A DNA stretch of 64,000 nucleotides, taken from NCBI RefSeq assembly GCF_003668555.1, contig NZ_RCWN01000001.1:2032501-2096500 (forward strand). Reading direction: 5' to 3'. This DNA is from Notoacmeibacter ruber. Its GTDB lineage: Bacteria; Pseudomonadota; Alphaproteobacteria; Rhizobiales; Rhizobiaceae. Below are positions 17,681 through 26,475 of this stretch, piece by piece; within the stretch, counting starts at the first letter, position 1, and each line of letters begins with the position of its first letter. The position numbers and the translations under genes are program-made. The notes beneath the pieces are model-generated. The model did not search any database, had not been told where the DNA came from, and was given only the letters and a program-made list of their open reading frames with translations.

Positions 17681-18328
17681 TCAGGCGGTTTTCAGGCCGG
17701 ATGCTTCACGCGCCAGACGCTCGATCTCGTCCCAGTTTCCGGCATCCATCGCATCCTGCGGCGTTACCCATGAGCCGCCCACGCAAAGAACATTCGGCAG
17801 GGCGAGGTAATCCGGCGCGCTCTGCGGCGTGATGCCACCCGTCGGACAGAAGCGGACGGAAGCAAGCGGGCTGGACAGCGATTTCAGATAGGCCCGGCCG
17901 CCGCTCTGTTCAGCCGGGAAGAACTTCAGGATGGAATAGCCCTCTTCCATCATGCTCATCACTTCCGATGGCGTTGTCGCGCCGGGCAGGAAAGGCACGG
18001 CATGGTCCTTCGCCACGCCGAGAAGTTCCACGGTCGTGCCAGGCGAGACGATGAACTGCGAGCCGGCATCGGCGGCTTCCTTGAACTGCTTGGGGTTGAG
18101 GATCGTCCCGGCCCCGACGATTGCCCCTTCGACCTCATTGGCCACAAGACGAATGGCATCCAGTGCCTCGGCCGTTCTGAGCGTGATCTCGATGGCCGGC
18201 AGACCACCGGCGACCAGAGCCTTGGCCATCGGCACTGCATGAGAAAGATTGCTGATCTGAACGACGGGAATAACAGGCTGTCCGGTCAGCACTTGCGACA
18301 AGGCTTCTGTTTTCTGTTGCAGCTTCAT
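17681..18328 (-). CDS. eda: KDPG/KHG aldolase
   Basis: 2-dehydro-3-deoxy-phosphogluconate aldolase (and 4-hydroxy-2-oxoglutarate aldolase), 215 residues, the last step of the Entner-Doudoroff pathway, giving pyruvate and glyceraldehyde-3-phosphate. The family hallmarks are [10 protein letters not shown] (catalytic Glu), [27 protein letters not shown], the Schiff-base Lys in [13 protein letters not shown] and the phosphate-binding [27 protein letters not shown]. The start is the ATG at 18328. No edd gene is adjacent. Confidence 0.95.
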   Translation of the reverse strand: MKLQQKTEALSQVLTGQPVIPVVQISNLSHAVPMAKALVAGGLPAIEITLRTAEALDAIRLVANEVEGAIVGAGTILNPKQFKEAADAGSQFIVSPGTTVELLGVAKDHAVPFLPGATTPSEVMSMMEEGYSILKFFPAEQSGGRAYLKSLSSPLASVRFCPTGGITPQSAPDYLALPNVLCVGGSWVTPQDAMDAGNWDEIERLAREASGLKTA

Positions 18329-18385
18329 CGTGCGCCCGTCCTTCTTCGCGCTTTGGATCGAACCGACTTATAGTCCTTCGGGGGC

Positions 18386-19357
18386 TCAGTCCAACCGCGT
18401 TCTTGCAAAAACTCTCTGGAGAACCGCGTAAAGCAGCGTCAAAAGCGCCCAGCCGACAGAAGAAGGAATGGACGCATCCTCGGCGCCACTATCATCCTTC
18501 CCGCCTGAACGCGCCGTCTGCGACGCCGTCGCGCGCACCAGTTCCGCGAATGTCCGAGGACCCGCAATTCCGTCGATCACCAGATCATGATCGGCCTGAA
18601 AACGCTTGAGGACTGCATCGGTCTGCGGCCCGAAGCGGCCGTCGACCCGTAAATCATAGCCGAGTACGGTGAGGTCCCTCTGCATCTTGTGAACGGCCGG
18701 GCCGTCCATGCCACGCCGCAAGGTTATGGTCTTCGTTTTCGGGGCCAATGCTTTGACGAATGAGCGTTGATAGGCACCGAAAGCGGCTTCCAACTTCGTG
18801 TCGTAAGCATTTTTTGCATAGGCCGGGCCGTTATAGCCTTTCGCAAAGGCCCTGAAATCCTGCCGGCGTAGAGCATCGTCCAATCCGGCTCTCGCAATGA
18901 ACCGCCCCATCAGGCGCACCTGTCCGCCGATTCCGTTTCGGGCATCGGCGACCAGCGCGTCGACGGACGGATAACCGAGCCAGCGCCAGTGTGAGCCCAT
19001 CACCTGCCCGCATCCCCATGAACAGCTTTCGTAAGCCGCGACATGATGGATGGCCGCAGCACGCTCCAGCATGGTCCAGCGTGCGGCTTGGCTGCGCGGA
19101 TTCTTCACGGCCCCCGCGCGAGGATGGGCGAGCCCCGCTTCGCGCGCGATCGCGCGGGCCCTGCCCGCCAGCCGGCGGTCGAAATAATGCCCCTCGAAGC
19201 GGATCAGAGGTTCGTCCCGGCCAGCAACCCGCGCCGAAAGACGGCCGCCGCTCTCTACCGCGACAACAGCCGCAAGAGCCGCCGGCGACAGATCCAACCT
19301 CTTGGCTTCTCGGCCGATCGCCTCCACCAGAGGCGCGGCCAGTTTCGGTACCACCAT
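18386..19357 (-). CDS. N-acetylmuramidase-domain protein with peptidoglycan-binding domain
   Basis: A 323-residue lysozyme-like protein. The N-terminal 185 residues fit the DUF3380/N-acetylmuramidase family: AAVVAVESGGRL (catalytic Glu), EPLIRFEGHYFDRRL, SWGCGQVMGSHW, YNGPAYAKNAYDTKLEAAF. A PG_binding_1 domain follows (DLTVLGYDLRVDGRFGPQTDAVLKRF). The C-terminus ends in a hydrophobic segment (SVGWALLTLLYAVLQ). There is no N-terminal signal, so export may depend on a holin-like route. Such proteins occur as phage or gene-transfer-agent endolysins. The start at 19357 has AGGAGG eight bases upstream; an open frame continues 79 residues into the divergent gene. Confidence 0.85.
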   Translation of the reverse strand: MVVPKLAAPLVEAIGREAKRLDLSPAALAAVVAVESGGRLSARVAGRDEPLIRFEGHYFDRRLAGRARAIAREAGLAHPRAGAVKNPRSQAARWTMLERAAAIHHVAAYESCSWGCGQVMGSHWRWLGYPSVDALVADARNGIGGQVRLMGRFIARAGLDDALRRQDFRAFAKGYNGPAYAKNAYDTKLEAAFGAYQRSFVKALAPKTKTITLRRGMDGPAVHKMQRDLTVLGYDLRVDGRFGPQTDAVLKRFQADHDLVIDGIAGPRTFAELVRATASQTARSGGKDDSGAEDASIPSSVGWALLTLLYAVLQRVFARTRLD

Positions 19358-19453
19358 GCTTTTCCTCCTAGAATGCGACGGATTGAAAATATGATTGTCC
19401 GCCACATCGCAGAGACGTGGAAAAGCCTTCGATTTTTCGCTAGAGCGGCGCCC

Positions 19454-20377
19454 ATGACAAAGAAAACCGCGCTGCCCATTCGCATCTGTGCCCTCTACTG
19501 CTTCACCACCGTTGCGGATTCCGTCGGGCTGCGGGAACAACTGTTCAGCCTGTGCGAAAACAATGGCATTCGCGGAACTCTCCTGATCGCTCATGAGGGC
19601 ATCAACGGCACGGTAGCAGGCTCTGACGACGCCATCGATGCGCTCATTGCAGAACTATCTGACGCGCTCGACTTCACGCGCGCCGAAGTGAAATATGCAC
19701 GCGCGGCCGAGATGCCGTTTCATCGGCTCAAGGTGCGGCTGAAGAAAGAGATCGTCACCATGGGCGTGGAAGATCTCGATCCCGTTCACGGCACCGGCAC
19801 GCATCTGTCGCCCGAAGAATGGAACGAACTTCTGGCCGACCCTGACACGGTCGTGATCGACACGCGCAACGATTACGAGATCGCTCTCGGAACTTTCGAT
19901 AAGGCCGTCGACCCGGAAACCACCACCTTTCGACAGTTCCCGGAATGGGCGGAGCGTCACGACAATGAGTTGCGCGGCAAGAAACTGGCCATGTTCTGCA
20001 CCGGCGGCATCCGGTGTGAAAAGGCGACGGCCTACATGAAGTCGCTCGGCCATGACGAAGTCTATCACCTCAAGGGCGGCATCCTCGCCTATCTCGAACA
20101 GGTGCCAACGGAGGAGAGCCGATGGCAGGGCGACTGTTTTGTCTTCGACGAGCGCGTTGCGGTCGGCCATGGCCTTGCCACCTCCGATGCGACACTTTGC
20201 CGCGCCTGCCGCCATCCCCTCACGGAAAAGGACCGGACCGGCCCTCATTACGAGGAAGGTGTTTCCTGTCGATACTGCTATGAAGACAGAACGGAAGCGG
20301 ATCGCGCCCGCTACCGCCAACGCCACGAGCAAATGAAGCTGGCCGAGAAAACGGGCAGAAAACATATCGGGCGATGA
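19454..20377 (+). CDS. trhO: tRNA uridine(34) hydroxylase, rhodanese-like (TrhO/YceA)
   Basis: Catalyses oxygen-dependent hydroxylation of U34 in tRNA, a step in 5-(carboxy)methoxyuridine formation. The 307-residue product has the family's N-terminal acylphosphatase-like part (EGINGTVAGSDDAI) and a rhodanese domain with the active Cys in MFCTGGIRCEKATAYM. A C-terminal zinc-like Cys cluster (LCRACRHPL, SCRYCYED) completes it. The start MTKKTALP was chosen; the open frame runs 137 residues further upstream but lies antisense to the muramidase gene. Confidence 0.92.
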   Translation: MTKKTALPIRICALYCFTTVADSVGLREQLFSLCENNGIRGTLLIAHEGINGTVAGSDDAIDALIAELSDALDFTRAEVKYARAAEMPFHRLKVRLKKEIVTMGVEDLDPVHGTGTHLSPEEWNELLADPDTVVIDTRNDYEIALGTFDKAVDPETTTFRQFPEWAERHDNELRGKKLAMFCTGGIRCEKATAYMKSLGHDEVYHLKGGILAYLEQVPTEESRWQGDCFVFDERVAVGHGLATSDATLCRACRHPLTEKDRTGPHYEEGVSCRYCYEDRTEADRARYRQRHEQMKLAEKTGRKHIGR

Positions 20378-20455
20378 AAGAGGCCATGCCTCCCATTACC
20401 GCGCCCACACACCTAGATTGATGGCAGAGTGCCAGAAGAAAGACGCTGATCCCTC

Positions 20456-21553
20456 ATGACCGAGACGACAACCATCGCGACAGAAAACCCGCATAGATCT
20501 TCTTTGCTGGAGACGCCGCTCGACCGCTCAGAGACGCGTAAGATCGGCCCGCTTCCCGCCGATCACCCCCCGGTCGAACCGAAGAAGACGGGCGTTCTGC
20601 TGGTCAATCTCGGCACACCCGATGGCACGGATTACTGGCCGATGCGCCGCTATCTGCGGCAGTTCCTTTCCGACAGACGCGTCATCGAGTGGCCGCGCGC
20701 GGCATGGTATCCGATCCTCTATGGCATCGTCCTGAACACGCGCCCCAAAAAGAGCGGCGCCGCCTATGCGTCGATCTGGAACACGGAGCGCAATGAGAGC
20801 CCGCTTCGTACCATCACGCGCAGCCAGGGTGAGAAACTGGCTGAAACATTGGCCGGCGAAGAGCACGTCGTCGTGGATTGGGCCATGCGCTACGGCCAGC
20901 CCTCCATCGAAGATGTCACGAACAGGCTGCTGAAGCAGGGCTGCCAGCACATCGTTCTGATGCCGCTCTACCCGCAATATTCGGCTTCGACCACGGCCAC
21001 CGTTCAGGACGACTTCTTCCGCGCTCTGATGAAACTCCGTTGGCAGCCTTCCATCACCACGATCGGGCCCTGGCATGACGAGCCGGTCTATATCGAGGCC
21101 CTGGCGCGTTCCATCGAGCAGCATCTGGCGACGCTCGACTGGGAGCCGGAGCGGGTCATCGCCTCCTATCACGGCATTCCGCAAAGCTATTTCCGGAATG
21201 GCGATCCCTATCACTGTCATTGTCAGAAGACGTCACGCCTGCTCGAAAAGCGGCTTGGATGGGAAGAAGGCAGGTTCATGACGTGCTTCCAGAGCCGTTT
21301 CGGGCCGGAAGAATGGCTGCAGCCCTATACGGACAAAACCGTGGAGAAGCTGGCCAATGAAGGCATCAAGCGGATCGCCGTCTTCAATCCCGGCTTCGTG
21401 GCCGACTGTCTCGAAACGCTCGAAGAGATCGCTGGCGAAGCCGGTGAAATCTTTCATGAGCATGGCGGCGAGAAGTTCACCCACATTCCCTGCCTGAACG
21501 ACTCACCGGAAGGCATGGCCGTAATCGAGGAATTGGTGCGGCGGGAAATCTAA
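20456..21553 (+). CDS. hemH: ferrochelatase
   Basis: Inserts Fe(2+) into protoporphyrin IX, the last step of protohaem synthesis. The 365-residue product shows GVLLVNLGTPDG, a central MPLYPQYSASTT, and the signature SYHGIPQSYFRNGDPYHCHCQ with the metal-binding His. The C-terminal FNPGFVADCLETLEEI also fits. An N-terminal extension of about 43 residues before the conserved core is common in this order. It is followed by the SPFH gene with a 90-base gap. Confidence 0.95.
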   Translation: MTETTTIATENPHRSSLLETPLDRSETRKIGPLPADHPPVEPKKTGVLLVNLGTPDGTDYWPMRRYLRQFLSDRRVIEWPRAAWYPILYGIVLNTRPKKSGAAYASIWNTERNESPLRTITRSQGEKLAETLAGEEHVVVDWAMRYGQPSIEDVTNRLLKQGCQHIVLMPLYPQYSASTTATVQDDFFRALMKLRWQPSITTIGPWHDEPVYIEALARSIEQHLATLDWEPERVIASYHGIPQSYFRNGDPYHCHCQKTSRLLEKRLGWEEGRFMTCFQSRFGPEEWLQPYTDKTVEKLANEGIKRIAVFNPGFVADCLETLEEIAGEAGEIFHEHGGEKFTHIPCLNDSPEGMAVIEELVRREI

Positions 21554-21641
21554 ACGCTGTCTCGAAAGGCGTCGCCTTCAACTGAACGTTTTCGCGATCT
21601 AAAGCCGTCGGATTGCTTGAAGAATATTAGTGGAGCTTTTC

Positions 21642-22649
21642 ATGTCCCCTCTCGATATTGCGCTGATCGTTCTTGCGGTCCTCGTTCTCCTGACGCTCTA
21701 CATGGCGGTGACGATCGTCCCGCAGGGCTACAATTACACGGTTGAGCGTTTCGGACGGTATACCCGTACACTGTCACCCGGCCTGTCTCTGGTGACGCCC
21801 TATATCGAGCGCATTGGCTCGCGCATGAACATGATGGAGCAGGTGCTCGACATCCCGAGTCAGGAGGTCATCACCCGCGACAACGCCACCGTCATGGTCG
21901 ATGCCGTGGCTTTCTACCAGGTGCTGAACGCCAGCGCTGCAGCTTATGAGGTGGCCGGGCTCGAAAACGCGATCCTGAACCTCACCATGACGAATATCCG
22001 ATCGGTCATGGGCAATATGGATCTCGACGAACTGCTCTCCAATCGTGACGTCATCAATGACAAGCTGCTGCGCGTTGTCGACGAAGCCACCTCGCCTTGG
22101 GGCGTGAAGATGACCCGCGTCGAGATCAAGGATATTTCACCGCCCACCGATCTGGTCGAAGCAATGGGCCGGCAGATGAAGGCCGAGCGTCTCAAGCGTG
22201 CCGAAATTCTGGAATCGGAAGGCCGCAAGCAGAGCGCGGTCCTTGAGGCAGAAGGCCGGAAACAGGCGCAGGTGTTGCAGGCTCAGGGCCGGCGAGACGC
22301 CGCTTTCCTCGATGCCGAAGCACGCGAGCGCGCCGCCGAGGCCGAAGCGAAGGCAACCGAGCTGGTTTCGGATGCCGTCGCGAAGGGCGATGTGGCGGCT
22401 CTCAATTACTTCGTCGCGCAGAAATACACCGAAGCGGTGACCAATATCGGCAGTGCGCCGAACTCCAAACTCGTGCTGATGCCACTCGAAGCCTCCTCGC
22501 TGATTGGCTCGCTCGGCGGGATCGGGCAGCTGGCGCGCGATGTATTCGGCGATACGCCGGTAACGCCGCCATCGGAGCAGCCGGCACCGTCCAGCCAGTC
22601 GTCTCGCTCCCGCGTGCCCCGCGCGGGCCGCAAACAGGATGACGCATAA
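21642..22649 (+). CDS. SPFH/Band 7 membrane protein (QmcA/paraslipin)
   Basis: A 335-residue membrane scaffold protein of the stomatin/paraslipin type. One N-terminal membrane segment (DIALIVLAVLVLLTLYMAV) precedes a Band 7 domain (VPQGYNYTVERFGRYTRTLSPGL, VITRDNATVMVDAVAFYQV). Then comes a long charged helix with repeated EGRKQ/AEGRKQ units (about 190-250), and a Ser/Pro-rich tail. The start at 21642 is preceded by GGAG at seven bases; a GTG twelve bases upstream overlaps that ribosome site. It pairs with nfeD downstream, the standard arrangement in which NfeD assists SPFH oligomers. The role is inferred as membrane microdomain or protease scaffolding. Confidence 0.9.
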   Translation: MSPLDIALIVLAVLVLLTLYMAVTIVPQGYNYTVERFGRYTRTLSPGLSLVTPYIERIGSRMNMMEQVLDIPSQEVITRDNATVMVDAVAFYQVLNASAAAYEVAGLENAILNLTMTNIRSVMGNMDLDELLSNRDVINDKLLRVVDEATSPWGVKMTRVEIKDISPPTDLVEAMGRQMKAERLKRAEILESEGRKQSAVLEAEGRKQAQVLQAQGRRDAAFLDAEARERAAEAEAKATELVSDAVAKGDVAALNYFVAQKYTEAVTNIGSAPNSKLVLMPLEASSLIGSLGGIGQLARDVFGDTPVTPPSEQPAPSSQSSRSRVPRAGRKQDDA

Positions 22650-22684
22650 TGGCCGCCTGTTTGGCAATCGGGTAGTGTGATTGC

Positions 22685-23146
22685 ATGACTTTTCTGATCG
22701 AACAGCTCGGCGTCTGGCTCTGGATCATTGGCGGCTTCGTGCTGCTTCTGCTGGAATTGTTAATTCCCGGCGTCTTCCTTCTGTGGATCGGCCTTGCCGC
22801 GCTCGCCACCGGTGCCATCGCCCTTGTCGCAATCGGCCCGGCGGCAGACTGGCTGGTCTGGCAGACGCAACTTGCCATCTTTCTGGTTCTTTCGGCAGCC
22901 TTCACGATCACGGGACGCCGCTACGCGAAAGGCGCGTTGGAAGATAAATCCGCAGAGCACCTGAATCGCCGCGGCGACGCGCTTGTGGGCCGAACCGCCA
23001 CGCTGATCGAGCCGATCGTCAACGGTTATGGACGTGCACGGATCGACGACAGTTCCTGGCGCGTTGCCGGGCCTGACCTGCCAGCCGGTTCGACGGTGCG
23101 TATTCTCGACGCGGCAGAAGGCCATCTCACAGTTGAAGCAGCATGA
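22685..23146 (+). CDS. NfeD family membrane protein
   Basis: A 153-residue short NfeD protein. It has three or four N-terminal membrane segments (WLWIIGGFVLLLLELLIPGVFLLWIGLAALATGAIALVA and a second block) followed by a soluble OB-fold domain (LVGRTATLIEPIVNGYGRARIDDSSWRV). It lies 35 bases after the SPFH gene and is probably co-transcribed with it. A strong terminator begins at its stop codon. Confidence 0.92.
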   Translation: MTFLIEQLGVWLWIIGGFVLLLLELLIPGVFLLWIGLAALATGAIALVAIGPAADWLVWQTQLAIFLVLSAAFTITGRRYAKGALEDKSAEHLNRRGDALVGRTATLIEPIVNGYGRARIDDSSWRVAGPDLPAGSTVRILDAAEGHLTVEAA

Positions 23147-23180
23147 ACTTTGCGGCGCACGCCGCGCCGCAAAGTTTTCT
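23146..23180 (+). terminator. strong terminator after nfeD
   Basis: A 13-pair perfect stem (AACTTTGCGGCGC with GCGCCGCAAAGTT) around a five-base loop, followed by TTCTT. It begins with the last base of the nfeD stop codon. A TTAACCAT motif, exactly the CtrA half-site consensus, lies directly after it at 23180-23187, upstream of the beta-barrel gene. Confidence 0.85.
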
Positions 23181-23251
23181 TAACCATAGACGCTTACGTT
23201 TCCTTCACCATATCCGGCTCTGGCCGGATTTTGCCCGTGGAGAGCTGAGGC

Positions 23252-25063
23252 GTGCGCAATCCGCATTCATCGCCATTGAAACATGTCCGGCTGTGCGTAC
23301 TCACTGTTCTGTTCGCATTCGGACCGGCGGCGGCCAACGCACAGGACGACAGCACGATATTGGCGCAGGCGGAGCCCCGAGGCACGCTCGCCGACATACT
23401 GGAAGAACAGCAACGCATCATTGACCAGAACCTTCTGGCGGATACGCCTTTGCCGTCGCCGATTGAAGAAGCGGATCGTCAAGGTGCGGGCCCTTTCGGC
23501 GATAGAGAAGTCCCATCTCCCCGATCCCGCCCGCGATACGACGAGTCCCGCTCCGGTTCATTCGGCGATCGTTCGGCAGAAGACCTGCCTGATGACAATG
23601 AGGCCGCTCCCCCCCGGCTTCAGAGGCAGGCGGAGCGCAGCCGCCCGTCCTTCACGAGCGGCCCCGGACGCCAGCGCCCTTCAGCGGCCGCTCGCCCGGC
23701 CCGCTCCGCTACCCCTGCCCTCTCGTCTCAACGAAGGACCAGCCTGGAAGGCGGCGAAGAACAGCGACCAGCGGAAACCGATACGAGCGGCAGAAGTGAC
23801 AGTGAGTCCCTCGCGACCGGTAGCATACGGCAGGGCCCAGTGCTCAGCCCCGATGCTGATGACTTCAAGCGCACGGCGCGCATCGGTTCAATCGACGGCA
23901 ACGAGGCGAACACGGAATATCAGGAGGCGGACGAAATCTTTCAGGCCGTCGGTTTTCGCGCGGGCGGCATGGTCTTGCGTCCCTCCATCGAGAGCGGGAT
24001 GACCGTCACCGATAATGTGAACCTCACTCCGGAGGGTGAAGGCGCGGTTCTGTCCGAGACGACATTGCGGATCGAAGCCGCGACCGAGGGCAGTGACGAT
24101 ACGGCAAGCCTCAATGGGTTTCTGACGTATGAAAAGAGCATTTCCGGCGCTGACTTTTCCGAACCGGAAGGCGGCGTGAACGCATCAGCGCAATATGGCC
24201 TGACATCCGATCTCCGGTTGAACGCAACCGCCTTTTACGCCGGGAAATATGAAGGCGCGGAGGCCCCCTTCGGAACGGTGGCGCCGGATACGTCAAGTTT
24301 CGAGCATAGTTTTGGCAGCAGCGTCGGCATTGAGAAATATGAGGGACCGGCCCGTTACGCGATGACCGGAGAAGTCGAACGCACGGCCTATTCCGATGCG
24401 GATTCAGCCTCTGGGACCGTCTCCCAGGACGATCGGAACACGACGCTGCTCAATCTTCGCCTGCGGGCCGGATATGAAATCTCCCCCGCGCTCGTCCCTT
24501 TCGTCGAAATGGAAATAGGACGCAGATTTTACGACAATGAGGTCGATGCCAGCGGCTTCGAGCGCTCATCCGATCGCTATGCTTTGCGGGGCGGCGTTGA
24601 GATTGACCTCTCCGAGAAGCTGAGAGGAGAGATCGCAGCCGGCTACATCACCGAGAGAACCGATGATGACGATCTGGCCGACGTCGACGGGTTCAGCATC
24701 GAGGGAAGCTTGGCATGGTCGCCGATGCGCGGCACGGACGTCGCCCTCGGCCTGCGAACAGAGGTCGAGGGAGCGACGGGAACCGGCGCGTCCGGATCCC
24801 TCCTGCGGGGCGTTGACCTGACGATCACGCGGCAGCTTCGCGCCGACCTTGAGGTTGCAGCCGATTTCACAGCCGAACGCCGAGATTATGTCGAAACAGA
24901 TGATGAGGATACGATCCTGTCGGCTCAACTCGGCGCGACCTACTGGCTGAATCGCTCCGCCGCCATTATCGGCCGCATCCTGCATGAACGGCAGACGAGC
25001 ACGCTGCCCGATCGCGATTACAAGGCGAACAGTGCCTTCCTTGGAATTCGACTTCAGCGTTGA
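23252..25063 (+). CDS. outer membrane beta-barrel protein (BBP2-like)
   Basis: A 603-residue exported protein with a GTG start. The signal peptide ends near AAANA, and a Pro/Arg/Ser-rich disordered segment of about 190 residues follows. The C-terminal 370 residues alternate polar and hydrophobic residues in beta-strand fashion (IESGMTVTDNVNLTPEGEG, LNGFLTYEKSISGADF, ALRGGVEIDLSEKLRGEIAAGYI) and end with FLGIRLQR. This pattern fits the putative beta-barrel porin 2 family seen in rhizobia. Substrate and exact strand count are unknown. The leader before it holds a CtrA-type half-site. Confidence 0.75.
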   Translation: MRNPHSSPLKHVRLCVLTVLFAFGPAAANAQDDSTILAQAEPRGTLADILEEQQRIIDQNLLADTPLPSPIEEADRQGAGPFGDREVPSPRSRPRYDESRSGSFGDRSAEDLPDDNEAAPPRLQRQAERSRPSFTSGPGRQRPSAAARPARSATPALSSQRRTSLEGGEEQRPAETDTSGRSDSESLATGSIRQGPVLSPDADDFKRTARIGSIDGNEANTEYQEADEIFQAVGFRAGGMVLRPSIESGMTVTDNVNLTPEGEGAVLSETTLRIEAATEGSDDTASLNGFLTYEKSISGADFSEPEGGVNASAQYGLTSDLRLNATAFYAGKYEGAEAPFGTVAPDTSSFEHSFGSSVGIEKYEGPARYAMTGEVERTAYSDADSASGTVSQDDRNTTLLNLRLRAGYEISPALVPFVEMEIGRRFYDNEVDASGFERSSDRYALRGGVEIDLSEKLRGEIAAGYITERTDDDDLADVDGFSIEGSLAWSPMRGTDVALGLRTEVEGATGTGASGSLLRGVDLTITRQLRADLEVAADFTAERRDYVETDDEDTILSAQLGATYWLNRSAAIIGRILHERQTSTLPDRDYKANSAFLGIRLQR

Positions 25064-25088
25064 CAGTGCCTGAAGCGCCACACTGTCA
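25061..25088 (+). terminator. hairpin at the end of the beta-barrel gene
   Basis: TGACAGTG and CACTGTCA form an eight-pair perfect stem with a 12-base loop; the first arm includes the stop codon. No clean T-run follows, so it may be a weak terminator or an mRNA-stabilising 3' hairpin. Confidence 0.45.
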
Positions 25089-25223
25089 GGTCATCATCGT
25101 GCCGTTTTCTTGGATTATAGAGCCCTTCTAATCGATCAGCGCGAAGCAACAGGTCGTGGTAAACGCTTCCTTAATGCGCGCCGGTCTATCGTGGGGATGA
25201 TCAGAATCGACAAGGGGGTGCCC

Positions 25224-26447
25224 ATGCCGTTCCACTCATTTGCCCGACGCCTCGTGCGCGGCCTTTCCATTATCGCGATCGCTGCTGCTCCCGCACTGGC
25301 CACCGCTCCGGCTAATGCCGATGCGGGGTTTCAGCGTTGGATCAGGGATTTTCGGTCCGTGGCGCTGAACAGCGGCGTCAGCGCGGCCACCTATGATCTT
25401 GCCTTCAGGGGCGTGACGGATCCCGACCCGGAAGTCCTGCGCAAAGCCAACAATCAGGCAGAGTTCAAAGCGCCGATCTGGCAGTACATCGACAATCAGG
25501 TCAATGAAGACACCGTGGCCCTTGGCAGGGAAATGAAGCGGAAATATGCATCGCTCCTGAGCCGGATCGAGCAGCGTTTCGGTGTCCCGGGCGAGGTCGT
25601 TCTTTCCATCTGGTCGATTGAAAGCCAGTATGGCGAATATCTGAAGAAGACCGACCGCTTGCACTATGCTCCGCAGGCCCTGGCCACCCTCGCCTACGCC
25701 GATCGCCGCCGTGCGAAATTCGCGCGCGGTCAGTTGATCGCCGCGCTGAAAATCCTGCAATCCGGCAATATTGACCGCCGCCATCTGGCCTCGTCCTGGG
25801 CTGGCGCGATGGGCCACACGCAGTTCATTCCGACCTCCTATCTGGCCTATGCCGTCGATTTTGACGGCGACGGCAAGAAAGACATCTGGAACAGCGTGCC
25901 CGATGCGCTCGCGACAGCCGCAAACCTTCTGGCGCGCAATGGCTGGGAAACCGGCCGCACCTGGGGTTACGAAGTCGTTCTGCCGAACACCGGCAAAAAG
26001 TTCTACGGCGGCTGGCAGTCGCTGCGCGATTGGGAACGCGCTGGTATCCGACGCACTCATGGCCGGTCGTTCACCATCAATGACAAAGCCGAACTGAAAG
26101 TCCCCGATGGCCGCAACGGCCCCGTCTTTCTGGTCGTCAAGAATTTCGAGGTACTGAAGCGCTACAACAATGCCGACAAATATGCTCTGTCGGTGGCCCT
26201 TCTTTCGGACCGCCTCGCTGGTTATGACGATCTTTACGCGGACTGGAACCGGCCCTTCAAGCCGCTGAATTCCAACGAAAAGCGTGAGCTGCAGAAGCGT
26301 CTCGCCCATCATGGGCTCTATGAAGGCGCGATCGACGGCAAGATCGGTGGCGGGACCATGGGAGCGATCACAGCCTATCAGGCGCGCTCAGGCTTGACCG
26401 TCAACGGCTTCCCTTCCATGGAAGTGCTGAACAGCCTGCGCCGCTGA
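25224..26447 (+). CDS. lytic murein transglycosylase (MltB family) with peptidoglycan-binding domain
   Basis: Cleaves the MurNAc-GlcNAc bond to give 1,6-anhydromuropeptides in the periplasm. The 407-residue protein has a signal peptide (ending about ANA), the SLT_2/MltB domain with catalytic Glu in SIWSIESQYGEYLKKTD, the helix LIAALKILQSGNID and the block WAGAMGHTQFIPTSYLAYAVDFDGDGKKDIWNSVPDALATAANLL. A PG_binding_1 domain forms the C-terminus (LAHHGLYEGAIDGKIGGGTMGAITAYQ). The start at 25224 follows AAGGGGG; the frame is open for 38 residues upstream. The next gene is a DUF459 protein 28 bases later, a usual pairing in this order. Confidence 0.92.
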   Translation: MPFHSFARRLVRGLSIIAIAAAPALATAPANADAGFQRWIRDFRSVALNSGVSAATYDLAFRGVTDPDPEVLRKANNQAEFKAPIWQYIDNQVNEDTVALGREMKRKYASLLSRIEQRFGVPGEVVLSIWSIESQYGEYLKKTDRLHYAPQALATLAYADRRRAKFARGQLIAALKILQSGNIDRRHLASSWAGAMGHTQFIPTSYLAYAVDFDGDGKKDIWNSVPDALATAANLLARNGWETGRTWGYEVVLPNTGKKFYGGWQSLRDWERAGIRRTHGRSFTINDKAELKVPDGRNGPVFLVVKNFEVLKRYNNADKYALSVALLSDRLAGYDDLYADWNRPFKPLNSNEKRELQKRLAHHGLYEGAIDGKIGGGTMGAITAYQARSGLTVNGFPSMEVLNSLRR

Positions 26448-26475
26448 CGGGACCGCCGGCGGGAGAAAGGAGCCT

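Noticed and set aside
18386..19357. prophage or gene-transfer-agent remnant
   Set aside because: The muramidase resembles phage endolysins, but no capsid, tail, terminase or integrase gene lies near it.
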